NCBI GenBank assembly: GCA_036258055.1
Contig: DATAEK010000297.1
Span: 1 to 22,657 of the forward strand
From: DATAEK01 sp036258055
GTDB taxonomy: Bacteria; Acidobacteriota; Vicinamibacteria; Vicinamibacterales; 2-12-FULL-66-21
Direction: 5' to 3'
Length of the DNA: 22,657 bases
Shown: positions 1 to 6,843 of the stretch, in pieces
How positions within the stretch are numbered: the stretch's first letter is position 1
Layout of the letters: the number at the start of each line of letters is the position of its first letter
Made by a program: the position numbers and the translations under genes
The notes under the pieces: generated by a model
What the model saw: the letters and a program-made list of their open reading frames with translations, nothing else
Told to the model about the DNA's origin: nothing
Databases searched by the model: none

Positions 1-392
1 AAGTTCTCCAGCATCATCAGATCCGAACCCCGCGCGAGGAATGGCGCGTACAGGATCGTCTTTCCATCGGGAGAGACCGCAAGCCCGAGGAAGCCGGTGT
101 GCGCTTTGTCAAGGGCCCCGACGACCTCGTCGCGCCCGCTCGTCAGATCCCGCTTGTGAATGCTCCACGGTGCGCCAGCACTGGGACAACCCAGGTAATA
201 CAGGTTGTTCGGCTCCGTCACCGCGAGCGAGCGGCCGTGGACGCAATCCACGATCCGCTGCAGGAGGGTCTTGATTGCGACGTCACGCCCGAGCCGTGTG
301 TCACCGGCGCGATAGACCTCGCCCATACCACCTGAGCCGATGGGGCCGAGGATCTCGTACGGGCCGAGGTGAGTGCCGGGAGGTAAGCTCAC
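1..392 (-). pseudogene. Remnant of Ser/Thr kinase fused to WD40/TolB-like propeller (internally deleted; runs off left edge)
   Basis: Read from a GTG at 390-392, the minus strand stays open for about 130 codons to the window edge. The first ~36 residues are the start of a PknB-type kinase: the glycine loop GSGGMGEVYRA and the beta-3 lysine strand GRDVAIKTL. The rest of a kinase (HRD loop, DFG, activation segment, about 230 residues) is missing. Within about 10 residues the frame passes into what looks like the last blades of a beta-propeller, with LAVSPDGKTILYA and ending SDLMMLENF, a tail typical of acidobacterial kinase-TolB proteins. The two ends therefore appear joined in frame after loss of the middle. 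No kinase activity is expected. The propeller assignment and the deletion are inference from remembered family patterns; a misassembly could look the same. Its stop codon lies outside the window. Confidence 0.7.
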
Positions 393-399
393 GCTACAG

Positions 400-432
400 A
401 CAGAAAACGGGGCGCCGTAAGGGCGCCCCGTA
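400..432 (-). terminator. Intrinsic terminator downstream of the aminotransferase pair
   Basis: A 10-bp inverted repeat (407-416 with 422-431, arms ACGGGGCGCC and its complement) encloses a 5-nt loop. Read on the minus strand it is followed by TTTTCTGTCT. This is a GC-rich hairpin with a U-rich tail, placed about 115 bp past the stop of the downstream aminotransferase gene, with the palindrome cluster in between. Confidence 0.7.
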
Positions 433-437
433 GATCA

Positions 438-540
438 GTCCGGCTGAAGCCGGACGCCAGAATCGGTCCGCCTGAAGGCGGACACTACAACTCCGGCTCG
501 AGCCGGATGCGACGGCGGTGGTGTCCGGCTTCAGCCGGAC
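438..540. repeat. Cluster of four 18-bp palindromes (REP-like)
   Basis: Four related palindromes lie at 438-455, 466-483, 491-508 and 523-540. Consensus GTCCGGCTnnAGCCGGAC; the second copy has compensating changes in both arms (GTCCGCCT/AGGCGGAC), and the third differs at its outer pair. They are separated by 10, 7 and 14 nt. They sit between the aminotransferase stop and its terminator, so they would be transcribed in the 3' untranslated region. A matching cluster occurs at 21245-21321. Translated, the units give VRLKPD/SGFSRT-type peptides, a signature often seen between acidobacterial genes (from memory). Confidence 0.85.
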
Positions 541-544
541 CCCC

Positions 545-1726
545 TCACGCCGCCGCGGCCTTCTTCGACAGGACCTGGTCGAAGGCCGCAACCGCCTTCT
601 GCATCTCCTCCATCGTCCCGAACGAGATCCGGCAGTGCGTCTTCTCGAACGGCGGGAAGTCGCGCGCGACCAGGACACCCTTCGCGCGGCAGGCATCCCG
701 GAATTCCTTCGCGGGACGGCCGATGTTCACGAACATGAAGTTGGCCTGAGAGGCGGTCGGCTTCATGCCGCGATCCGCGAACCACTTCAGCGTGAACTCA
801 CGCACGGCAGTGTTCCGTTCGCGCTCCTTCGCGATGTACTGCGGATCCTGGCCGATGGCCGCGATCCCGGCGTGCATGGCGAGGACGTTGAGCGAGCTCG
901 TCCCCGAGCCGGCATCCCATTCGGCCATCTTCTTGATGGTCTCCGGGTGCCCGACGGCGTAGCCCAGGCGCATCCCGGCCATCCCGTAGGCTTTCGAGAA
1001 CGTCCGCGCCACCAGGACGCGCGGGTTCTCGACGGCAATCGGAATGTGCGTATCGTGATCCGGATCCGTGACGTAGTCGAAGTAGGCTTCGTCGATGAGG
1101 ATCGTCGTGTCGGGTGATTCACGATTGACACGGGCGATGAACTCCCGCGTCGCTTTCGCGCCGACGTAGGTCGCGGTCGGGTTGTTCGGGTTGCAGTAGA
1201 ACACCAGCCCCGCGCCCTTTGCCGCCTCGGCAAACTTGTCGACGTCGATCTTGAACTCCGAATCGAGCGGCACCGGCCTGACGGGGTTCCCCATCATGGT
1301 GGCGTAGCCCGCGCACTCTTCGTAGGTCGGGATCGTGCCGACCAGCGGACGATCCTTCTCGGTGAAGAGGTGTGTGGCCGACCGGAGAATCTGGGTCGAT
1401 CCGCAGCCGAGGACGACGTTCTCCGCTTTGACGTTGAACTTCTTGGCGATCGCGTCGATCAGGTCGCCGCCCGCGTTCGAGTACCGCCCCGGCCGTCCGC
1501 CGTTCGGTCCGAACGCCGCCTTGACCGCGTCGAGAACGGTCTTGCCTGGCCCGAGCGGGTTCTCGTTGCTCGACAGACAAATCATGCCGGGCTCGACGGC
1601 CTGCAGGGTCGGCTCGAACGCCGCCCAGATGCTGTTCTCGCGGCCGCGCGCTCCGATGAAGGAGCTGGTCACCGCGCCTGCGGCGCCGATCCCGACGGTC
1701 TGGACGAATCCACGTCTCGTCAGCAT
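545..1726 (-). CDS. Tat-exported histidinol-phosphate aminotransferase-like PLP enzyme (copy 1)
   Basis: A 393-residue fold-type I PLP aminotransferase of the HisC-like class I/II family. Motifs seen: SNENPLGPG (53-61), NPNNPT (179-184), IDEAY with PLP-ring Asp212, and RTFSKAYGMAGMRLGY with Schiff-base Lys245 and phosphate-binding Arg253. HCRIS carries the probable substrate-carboxylate Arg366. The N-terminus LTRRGFVQT, followed by a small-residue hydrophobic stretch to about residue 26, looks like a twin-arginine signal, so folded holoenzyme is probably exported. ATG at 1726 follows GGAGAAG at a good distance. The start lies 10 bp after the stop of the upstream paralogue, implying one transcript. 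Family membership is secure. The substrate is not known: a true histidine-biosynthesis role is unlikely for an exported protein with no his neighbours, and I give no symbol for that reason. Confidence 0.88.
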   Translation of the reverse strand: MLTRRGFVQTVGIGAAGAVTSSFIGARGRENSIWAAFEPTLQAVEPGMICLSSNENPLGPGKTVLDAVKAAFGPNGGRPGRYSNAGGDLIDAIAKKFNVKAENVVLGCGSTQILRSATHLFTEKDRPLVGTIPTYEECAGYATMMGNPVRPVPLDSEFKIDVDKFAEAAKGAGLVFYCNPNNPTATYVGAKATREFIARVNRESPDTTILIDEAYFDYVTDPDHDTHIPIAVENPRVLVARTFSKAYGMAGMRLGYAVGHPETIKKMAEWDAGSGTSSLNVLAMHAGIAAIGQDPQYIAKERERNTAVREFTLKWFADRGMKPTASQANFMFVNIGRPAKEFRDACRAKGVLVARDFPPFEKTHCRISFGTMEEMQKAVAAFDQVLSKKAAAA

Positions 1727-1736
1727 GTGACTTCTC

Positions 1737-2939
1737 CTATCGCTTGTCGCCTGCCGGCGCGGACGTCGTCGTCCTGAGCGCGGCGCGGAACACGTCCACG
1801 GCCTTCTGCATCTCGTCCATGGTGCCGATCGAAATCCGGCAGTGCGTCTTCTCGAACGGCGGGAAATCGCGTCCCACCATCACGCCGGACTTCGCGCAGG
1901 CGTCCCGGAAGTCCTTCGCCGGACGATGAATGTCCACGAAGAGGAAGTTGGCCTGCGAATCGGTCGGCTTGACCCCTATTTCCTGGAGCGCTTTGACCGT
2001 GAACGCGCGGACCTCGGTGTTCCTGGCGCGCTCGTCCTCGATGTGTTTCGGGTCGTTCAGCGACGCGATGGCCGCAGCGACGCCGAAGACGCTGACGTTG
2101 TACGGCATCTTGAGCATGGCGAGCGGCTTGACCGTGTCGGTCATCCCGATGGCGTAGCCGATGCGCATGCCGGCCATTCCGTAGGCCTTCGAGAACGTCC
2201 GGGCGACGAAGACGTTCGGGGTATTCATCGCGAGCGGGATCGCGCTCTCGTAGGCGGGGTCCGTCACGTAGTCGTGGTACGCCTCGTCGATGAGGATGAC
2301 CGTGTCGGGCGAGGCGCGGCGGACGCGCTCGACCATGTCGCGCACGGTGCTGGCGCTGTGAACCGTCGCCGTCGGGTTGTTTGGATTGTTGAAGAAGAGC
2401 AGTCCTGCGCCCTTCACGGCGTCGATCATCGCCTCGACATCGAGACGGCACGCCGAGTCGACCTTGATTTCCTTGAGTCCGAACTTCAGACGCTTCGCCA
2501 CGTTGGTCGGGTTTTCGAACGTCGGCGCCGCGGTGACGAGAGCCTTCGTCGGCGACGCGAACGCCCTGACCGCGTTCTTCAGGATCTCCTGTGATCCAGC
2601 CGCGAGGACGACGTTCTCCGGCTTGACCTTCTGCTTTGCGGCGATCGCGGCCACGAGATCGTTCTCGCCGGGAGAGCTGTTGAAGGGGTAGCGGCCTGCC
2701 TCGGGGAACTTCCCGAGAATCGCCTCGAGCGCGGTTTTGCCCGGCCCGAGCGGGTTCTCGTTGCTGCTGATGCGGATTTCCTCGACGCCTGGCGGCAGGG
2801 GTGGCCTGGCCGCGCGTCCGCGCTGCTGGGCATCAGCGAAATACGCTTCGAGACCGCGGGCAGCGAGAAACGCCCCGGTTGTCGGTCCGGTTCGCTCGTT
2901 CCCTGGGATCCGAAGGAAACTCCGGCGGGATACCGGCAT
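1737..2939 (-). CDS. HisC-like PLP aminotransferase with Tat-like N-terminus (copy 2)
   Basis: A 400-residue paralogue of the downstream gene, near-identical over long blocks (for example DFPPFEKTHCRIS and RTFSKAYGMAGMR) and perhaps half identical overall. It has NPNNPT (185-190), IDEAY with Asp218, and Schiff-base Lys251. The start is the ATG at 2939: a perfect AAGGAGGAG (2944-2952) lies 4 bp upstream, whereas the open frame reaching back to 3014 has no such site and would begin upstream of the probable transcription start. The N-terminus PVSRRSFLR carries the twin arginines, but the following region is only weakly hydrophobic (GPTTGAFLAARGLEAY), so export is less sure than for copy 1. It is the first gene of a two-gene unit that probably arose by tandem duplication. 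The substrate is unknown. Confidence 0.87.
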   Translation of the reverse strand: MPVSRRSFLRIPGNERTGPTTGAFLAARGLEAYFADAQQRGRAARPPLPPGVEEIRISSNENPLGPGKTALEAILGKFPEAGRYPFNSSPGENDLVAAIAAKQKVKPENVVLAAGSQEILKNAVRAFASPTKALVTAAPTFENPTNVAKRLKFGLKEIKVDSACRLDVEAMIDAVKGAGLLFFNNPNNPTATVHSASTVRDMVERVRRASPDTVILIDEAYHDYVTDPAYESAIPLAMNTPNVFVARTFSKAYGMAGMRIGYAIGMTDTVKPLAMLKMPYNVSVFGVAAAIASLNDPKHIEDERARNTEVRAFTVKALQEIGVKPTDSQANFLFVDIHRPAKDFRDACAKSGVMVGRDFPPFEKTHCRISIGTMDEMQKAVDVFRAALRTTTSAPAGDKR

Positions 2940-2943
2940 GTCA

Positions 2944-2952
2944 CTCCTCCTT
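2944..2952 (-). promoter_or_regulatory. Strong Shine-Dalgarno site fixing the start of aminotransferase copy 2
   Basis: AAGGAGGAG on the minus strand lies 4 nt before the ATG at 2939. It excludes the longer open frame that runs back to 3014. Confidence 0.85.
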
Positions 2953-2985
2953 CGACAGCCGAAAACTAGAAAGACAATGGCACGG

Positions 2986-3014
2986 ATTCTACGCTCCGCA
3001 CCGGATCGCGTCAA
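2986..3014 (-). promoter_or_regulatory. Sigma70-type promoter of the aminotransferase pair
   Basis: On the minus strand TTGACG (3009-3014) and TAGAAT (2986-2991) are separated by exactly 17 bp. Predicted transcription begins near 2979, leaving a leader of about 40 nt that contains the AAGGAGGAG ribosome site. This is the best-formed promoter in the window. Confidence 0.75.
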
Positions 3015-3132
3015 ACGCTTGGGGTAACTCGACCGAAGGTCGGCATCAAAACCTTACTTCTTTCCCAGTGCCAATCGACTAGTCTGGACAACAACGAAAA
3101 CGCACGGATTCTGTCGGAAACGGCGGACACCG

Positions 3133-3513
3133 GTGGCTGCGAGCTACACATACGACGAACGCGCGAGGCTGATTCGGGCGACGGCTGGCCCGGAGTTGAC
3201 CTTCGCGGAGTATCTCGCGCTCCGCCGTTCCGTCGAAGCGGACCCGCGAATACCCACGGGCGCGGCCGTCCTCTTCGACCTGCGCAACGTCACCCACTTG
3301 TCGATCACAGGCGCTGAGGTGATCTCCATCGCTCAGGGCAAAGAATCTGTCGAGCGGCGGGCGCGCCGGATCGCTGTAGTGGTCAAAGACCCGGTGGGAT
3401 TCGGGCTGACGCGCGTCTACGACCTGGCTCGCGGATACGGTCCGCCGCTGCAGGTCTTCCGCGAGATTGAGACCGCGCTGGAGTGGGTGCTTGAAGGGTC
3501 AGCGCCCCCTTAG
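3133..3513 (+). CDS. STAS/SpoIIAA-like small protein
   Basis: A 126-residue soluble protein with no signal or membrane segment. The pattern fits the STAS/SpoIIAA-like fold: an N-terminal strand pair (YTYDERARLIRATAG), a helix with a DPR turn (SVEADPRIP), the central strand AAVLFDLRNVTHL, then IAVVVKDPVGFGLTRVYD and a C-terminal FREIETALEWVLE helix. Many acidobacterial proteins of this size with the same LFDLR and FRDxxxALxWL-like landmarks are annotated as STAS or SpoIIAA-like; that assignment is from memory. The role is unknown; such folds often act as partners in anti-sigma or signalling modules, but no kinase or sigma partner sits beside it. The GTG start has no good ribosome site. It is divergent from the aminotransferase pair, and the longest possible frame of the next gene overlaps its end. 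Confidence 0.6.
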   Translation: MAASYTYDERARLIRATAGPELTFAEYLALRRSVEADPRIPTGAAVLFDLRNVTHLSITGAEVISIAQGKESVERRARRIAVVVKDPVGFGLTRVYDLARGYGPPLQVFREIETALEWVLEGSAPP

Positions 3514-3561
3514 TGACGTCCGGGCGCGGCCTCCGAACCCTGCCTCGAGCGCCGACCCCGA

Positions 3562-3567
3562 TACAGT
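3562..3567 (+). promoter_or_regulatory. Candidate -10 hexamer (TACAGT) for a leaderless message
   Basis: TACAGT lies 13 nt before the GTG at 3581 and there is no Shine-Dalgarno sequence in between. Transcription would start only a few bases before the start codon. No convincing -35 is visible, so support is modest. Confidence 0.35.
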
Positions 3568-3580
3568 AAACTTCCGTTTC

Positions 3581-4120
3581 GTGCCGGACCTCACGTCTCC
3601 GCTTTGGGCCACGGGCGTGTGCGCGGGCTTGTATGCGGCGGGCAGCCGCCACGTCGTCTACGTTCCAGACAATCCTCTCGCTCACGTTTTGCGCGTGCTC
3701 CGCGATCAGTACGACGATGTGCGTACGACGCTGGCGACGCGGGAGGAAGAAGCGTTCGGGATTGCGGCCGGCCTGTATCTGGGCGGCGTGCGCTCGACCG
3801 TGCTGCTCCAGTCGAGCGGCCTCGGGAACTCGCTCAACGCGATAGCCTCGCTGCTGCTGCCGTATCAAATCCCGGCGCTCATCCTGATCAGCATGCGAGG
3901 GGATGTCGGCGAGTGGAACGCCGCGCAGGTGCCCATGGGCCGCGCGGTCGGTCCGATCTGTACTGCCCTCGGAGTTCCGATTGCGACAGCCGCTACCGCT
4001 GAAACCACCGGCGATATGGTGCGGCTCGTGGGCCGGACCGCGTACGGAACCCGCCTGCCCGGCGTCTGCGTACTGCCACGCCGGGTGACCGTTCCCGATC
4101 CCACCGTGAGCGCGGCATGA
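3581..4120 (+). CDS. ThDP-dependent decarboxylase, alpha (pyrimidine-binding) subunit; sulfopyruvate/phosphonopyruvate decarboxylase-like
   Basis: 179 residues carrying the ThDP pyrimidine-binding half of a split decarboxylase, as in ComD-type sulfopyruvate decarboxylase. The catalytic glutamate lies in TREEEAFGIAAGLYLGG (Glu57 or the preceding Glu56), followed by the family's LLQSSGLGNSLNAIASL helix and QIPALILISMRGDVGEWN. The frame opens at an ATG at 3467, but that would add 38 Arg/Pro-rich residues overlapping the previous gene. I prefer the GTG at 3581, which starts right at the domain and gives the usual length. Its stop overlaps the next start (ATGA), implying coupled translation of a two-subunit enzyme. 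The substrate cannot be read from sequence: sulfopyruvate, phosphonopyruvate and related 3-substituted pyruvates are all possible. No comA, comB or comC and no phosphonate mutase gene is present. Confidence 0.78.
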   Translation: MPDLTSPLWATGVCAGLYAAGSRHVVYVPDNPLAHVLRVLRDQYDDVRTTLATREEEAFGIAAGLYLGGVRSTVLLQSSGLGNSLNAIASLLLPYQIPALILISMRGDVGEWNAAQVPMGRAVGPICTALGVPIATAATAETTGDMVRLVGRTAYGTRLPGVCVLPRRVTVPDPTVSAA

Positions 4121-4698
4121 ACCGGCTTCAGGCCAGCCAACATCTGATCGCGGCGCTCGGCGACGAACCTATCGTCGCGAGCCTGGGGCATCCTGCCTAC
4201 GACTTGTTCGCGGCGGGCGATCGTCCCTCGAATTTCTACACCTGGGGCAGCATGGGCCTCGCGTCGTCCATCGGTCTCGGCCTGGCGCTGGCGCGTCCGG
4301 ACCTCCGCGTGTTCGTCGTCGACGGCGATGGGTCGCTGCTGATGAATCTCGGGTCACTCGCCACGATCGGCTCCCAGAAGCCGGAGAACCTCGTCCTCAT
4401 CGTCTGGGACAACGAGGAGTACGGAACGACGGGCGGTCAGCGGACAGCGACCGCGGATGGAGCCGATCTCGCGGCGGCGGCGACTGCCCTCGGGATCGCC
4501 GCCAGCGTAACGGTCACGAACGAAGACGAATTCGGGTTTGCGATCACCCGCGCGCGGACCGGCCGCGGACCGTGGATGATCGTGGCGAAGGTCCGGGAGT
4601 CCGCACCTGCCGGCAAGCCGCCGCTCGATTGCGTCTTCATCAAGCAGCGATTCATGCGCGCGATCGGCGGGCCGGAGGAAGCCACGCGATCGGAATGA
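4117..4698 (+). CDS. ThDP-dependent decarboxylase, beta (diphosphate-binding) subunit; sulfopyruvate/phosphonopyruvate decarboxylase-like
   Basis: 193 residues with the diphosphate/Mg-binding half of the same enzyme: GDGSLLMNLGSL (GDG at 70-72, Mg ligand Asp71), then DNEEYGTTGGQ with ligand Asn99 at the expected distance. SMGLASSIGLGLALARP is the conserved helix ahead of the cofactor site. In ComE-type beta subunits this half packs against the alpha subunit to make an active site at the interface. The ATG overlaps the alpha stop by four bases, so the two should be made in equal amounts. The last ~30 residues (after PLDCVFIKQRFMRAIG) are a short tail with no motif I recognise. The two genes together equal one full-length ThDP decarboxylase without the central FAD/NAD-like domain. 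The substrate is unresolved. Confidence 0.8.
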   Translation: MNRLQASQHLIAALGDEPIVASLGHPAYDLFAAGDRPSNFYTWGSMGLASSIGLGLALARPDLRVFVVDGDGSLLMNLGSLATIGSQKPENLVLIVWDNEEYGTTGGQRTATADGADLAAAATALGIAASVTVTNEDEFGFAITRARTGRGPWMIVAKVRESAPAGKPPLDCVFIKQRFMRAIGGPEEATRSE

Positions 4699-5057
4699 CG
4701 CCAGAAAAGGGAAATGGCCCACGGGGTGCCGCCGCGCAGGATGGGACCGCGTGCCCGGAAGATTCTTCCGAAAGCGAGCGGCGCATGTGCGGCTGGACCT
4801 CGTGGGCCACTCGCCTGCCCGGCGGCAGCTCCACGGTGCCTCCTTCCACGGAAGGTCAAGGTCAATATGCGACCGTGCGGCCATGTCGTCAAGGGATTTT
4901 GACATCGATCGAAAAAGAACTTTCACAGGTCGTACGCCCTATCGCTTCGCTTCGCACGTCACGCTACCCTCCACCCGCGTTATCGTTGAGGCAATGCGTC
5001 CCGCTCGGTCGTGCGGCTCAGCGATCGCGGGGGCGTTGCGATCGGAGGACAAGGCCT
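4699..5057 (+). other. Noncoding spacer, 359 bp
   Basis: No convincing gene on either strand; the open frames here lack start signals and protein-like composition. It holds an imperfect dyad (CCTTCC-AC-GGAAGG, 4842-4855), an adjoining direct repeat GGTCAAGGTCAA, and a TTGACA at 4899-4904 whose 17-bp-spaced partner (TTCACA) is poor. A promoter or operator for the PilZ gene may be here, but nothing is decisive. Confidence 0.4.
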
Positions 5058-5363
5058 GTGTCAGAGCGTCGAGCGCACCCACGCGTCAAGGGACCCTTCG
5101 AGGGCTGGTGGGATGGGGCCGGCCGTCAGAGCGGCCGCATCACCGACCTGAGCGAGGGAGGATGCTTCGTCGACTCGGTGTCGCATCCTCCAGCCGGGCA
5201 GATCGTTTTCATTTCGATCGCAATTGGCTCCGGCCACATACAGCTGCCCGCGGAGGTTTTGTACGGCGAGTCGAACCAGGGCTTCGCCGTCAGATTCGTG
5301 GACGTCCCCGATGGCATCCTTGAGGTCCTGCGACAGGAACTCGAACGCCGGCTGTCCGAGTAG
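5058..5363 (+). CDS. PilZ domain protein (probable c-di-GMP receptor)
   Basis: 101 residues forming a single PilZ domain. The N-terminal arginine motif is present as SERRAHPR, followed by GRITDLSEGGCFV, the D-x-S-x-x-G part of the c-di-GMP site, then the strands HIQLPAEVLYGESNQGFAVRFVDV and a C-terminal helix. Both halves of the ligand site are intact, so binding of c-di-GMP is likely. The GTG at 5058 is chosen because GGAGG (5044-5048) lies upstream and because it begins directly at the motif; the open frame extends much further back but overlaps the previous gene in Arg-rich, shadow-like sequence. The stop is 18 bp before the MmgE/PrpD start, so the two may be co-transcribed. The downstream partner of this receptor cannot be inferred. 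Confidence 0.8.
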   Translation: MSERRAHPRVKGPFEGWWDGAGRQSGRITDLSEGGCFVDSVSHPPAGQIVFISIAIGSGHIQLPAEVLYGESNQGFAVRFVDVPDGILEVLRQELERRLSE

Positions 5364-5381
5364 ACAAATCGAGATCGACCG

Positions 5382-6746
5382 ATGAGCGTAGACACGACCG
5401 CTTCCACCCTGTCACGAATCGCCGAGTTCGCCATCGACGGGGACATCCCTGCTGCCGCCCGCCAACGTGCGGGAGCGGCCCTGCTCGACACCGTGGGAGT
5501 GACGCTCGCCGGAGCATCCGAACCTGCCGCGCGCATCGTCCAGCAGGTCGTCGCGGGTGAGGGGGGCGATGGCTGCACGATCCTCGGCGCCACGGGCCGC
5601 GCGAGCCCGGCCAGCGCGGCGCTCGCCAACGGCACCGCCGCGCACGCGCTCGACTTCGATGACATGTGCTTCGTGTCGCTCGCGCACCCGAGCGCGCCGC
5701 TCGTCGCCGCAGCAATCGCGGCAGGCGAAGTTGCCGCGGCCGGCGGACGAGCGCTCCTCGACGCCTACGTCGCCGGATTCGAGATTGAAGCCCGTCTCGG
5801 ACGCACCATGAATCCGCGGCACTACCAGCGTGGGTGGCACTGCACGTCGACGCTCGGCACGATTGGCGCGGCAGCGGCATCCGCCCGCTTGCTGGGTCTC
5901 GATGCCGGCGTCGCGGCGCATGCGCTGGCGATCGCCGCATCCGAAGCGTCCGGGTTGAAGGAGAACTTCGGAACCATGGTGAAGCCGCTGCATGCGGGGC
6001 TCGCGGCGCGCAACGGCCTGCTCGCGGTGCTGCTGGCACGTGCCGGTTTCACTGCGAGTGCACACGCGCTCGACGGTACGCAGGGCTTCCTCGTCGCCAT
6101 GGACAGCGAACGGCCGTCGCTGGATCAGGAGCTGCAGGATCTCGGGACGCGGTGGGAGATCGTCGACACGGGAATCACGGTCAAACTGTATCCCTCTTGC
6201 GCCGCGACGCATCCGACGCTCGATGCCGTCCTCGACCTGCGACGGCGCCACGCGGTCACCACGGCCGACGTCGATCGGATCGACGTGGCGGTCGACTCAA
6301 TCACGCCGACCGTGCTCATCCACTCGCGTCCCGCGACTGGCCTCGAGGCGAAGTTCAGCATGGAATACTGTGTCGCGGCCGCAATCGTCCGCGGTGTTGT
6401 CGGCATCGACACGTTCGACGCGGCTTCGCTCGGCGATCCAGAGGTGCAGGCGCTCCTGCCGCGCGTGACGATGCGTGTGGATCCCGGACTGGACGGCGTG
6501 GCGCCGCCCCTGACTCAGTCGCGCGTCGCCATCGTGCTCCGCGACGGTCGGACGATCAGCCAGGAAGCGAACGGGGCGCGCGGATATCCCGACCGACCGG
6601 CATCGGCGGACGAGCTGGGCGCCAAGTTCCTCGGCTGTGCGAAGCGGACAATCGCCGAAGATGCCGCTCATCACGCACTCGAGCGCCTGCGCGGAATCGA
6701 CGGCGAGAGCGACATTCGAACGGTCGCGTCGATCCTTCGAGTCTGA
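5382..6746 (+). CDS. MmgE/PrpD family enzyme
   Basis: 454 residues, full length for the MmgE/PrpD family (2-methylcitrate dehydratase, cis-aconitate decarboxylase and related enzymes of tricarboxylate-like acids). Family landmarks in order: the helical N-domain with LLDTVGVTLAG, HALDFDD (Asp91, Asp93, Asp94), AHPS (His102), GWHCTSTLGTIGAAAA (His153), MVKPLHAGLAARNG (Lys201, His204), YPSCAATHPTLDA, and EAKFSMEYCVAAA. The polar residues match the positions I recall as active-site residues in cis-aconitate decarboxylase, so it should be catalytic. No citrate synthase-like, prpB or aconitase gene is nearby, so a methylcitrate-cycle role has no local support. ATG 5382 lies 18 bp after the PilZ stop with a weak ribosome site. 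A hairpin and the permease gene follow on the same strand. The substrate is unknown. Confidence 0.85.
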   Translation: MSVDTTASTLSRIAEFAIDGDIPAAARQRAGAALLDTVGVTLAGASEPAARIVQQVVAGEGGDGCTILGATGRASPASAALANGTAAHALDFDDMCFVSLAHPSAPLVAAAIAAGEVAAAGGRALLDAYVAGFEIEARLGRTMNPRHYQRGWHCTSTLGTIGAAAASARLLGLDAGVAAHALAIAASEASGLKENFGTMVKPLHAGLAARNGLLAVLLARAGFTASAHALDGTQGFLVAMDSERPSLDQELQDLGTRWEIVDTGITVKLYPSCAATHPTLDAVLDLRRRHAVTTADVDRIDVAVDSITPTVLIHSRPATGLEAKFSMEYCVAAAIVRGVVGIDTFDAASLGDPEVQALLPRVTMRVDPGLDGVAPPLTQSRVAIVLRDGRTISQEANGARGYPDRPASADELGAKFLGCAKRTIAEDAAHHALERLRGIDGESDIRTVASILRV

Positions 6747-6804
6747 CGCAGTCCCACGTTTCCCAACCAGCCGTCAGGCCCCTGCGTCTTACCCAGGAAC
6801 CCGT

Positions 6805-6824
6805 GGCGGCGCTGTTTCGCCGCC
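6805..6824 (+). other. GC-rich hairpin between MmgE/PrpD and the permease
   Basis: GGCGGCG and CGCCGCC (7 bp) enclose a 6-nt loop (CTGTTT). There is no T-run after it, so it is not a standard terminator. It ends about 20 bp before the GTG at 6844, just ahead of its GGAG ribosome site, so it might affect translation or act as an RNA-stabilising stem. Confidence 0.4.
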
Positions 6825-6843
6825 GATCTGGAGATCCCTCATC

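Noticed and set aside
438..540. Regularly spaced repeats as a CRISPR array
   Set aside because: Units are 18-bp palindromes with 7-14 nt gaps, unequal in sequence, with no cas genes; spacers are far too short.
545..2939. Calling the two aminotransferases hisC
   Set aside because: They carry export-type N-termini and no other histidine genes are near; the family match alone does not give the role.
4899..4927. TTGACA as a strong promoter for the PilZ gene
   Set aside because: The hexamer at 17 bp (TTCACA) is a poor -10 and no other partner is visible, so it is only mentioned in the spacer entry.
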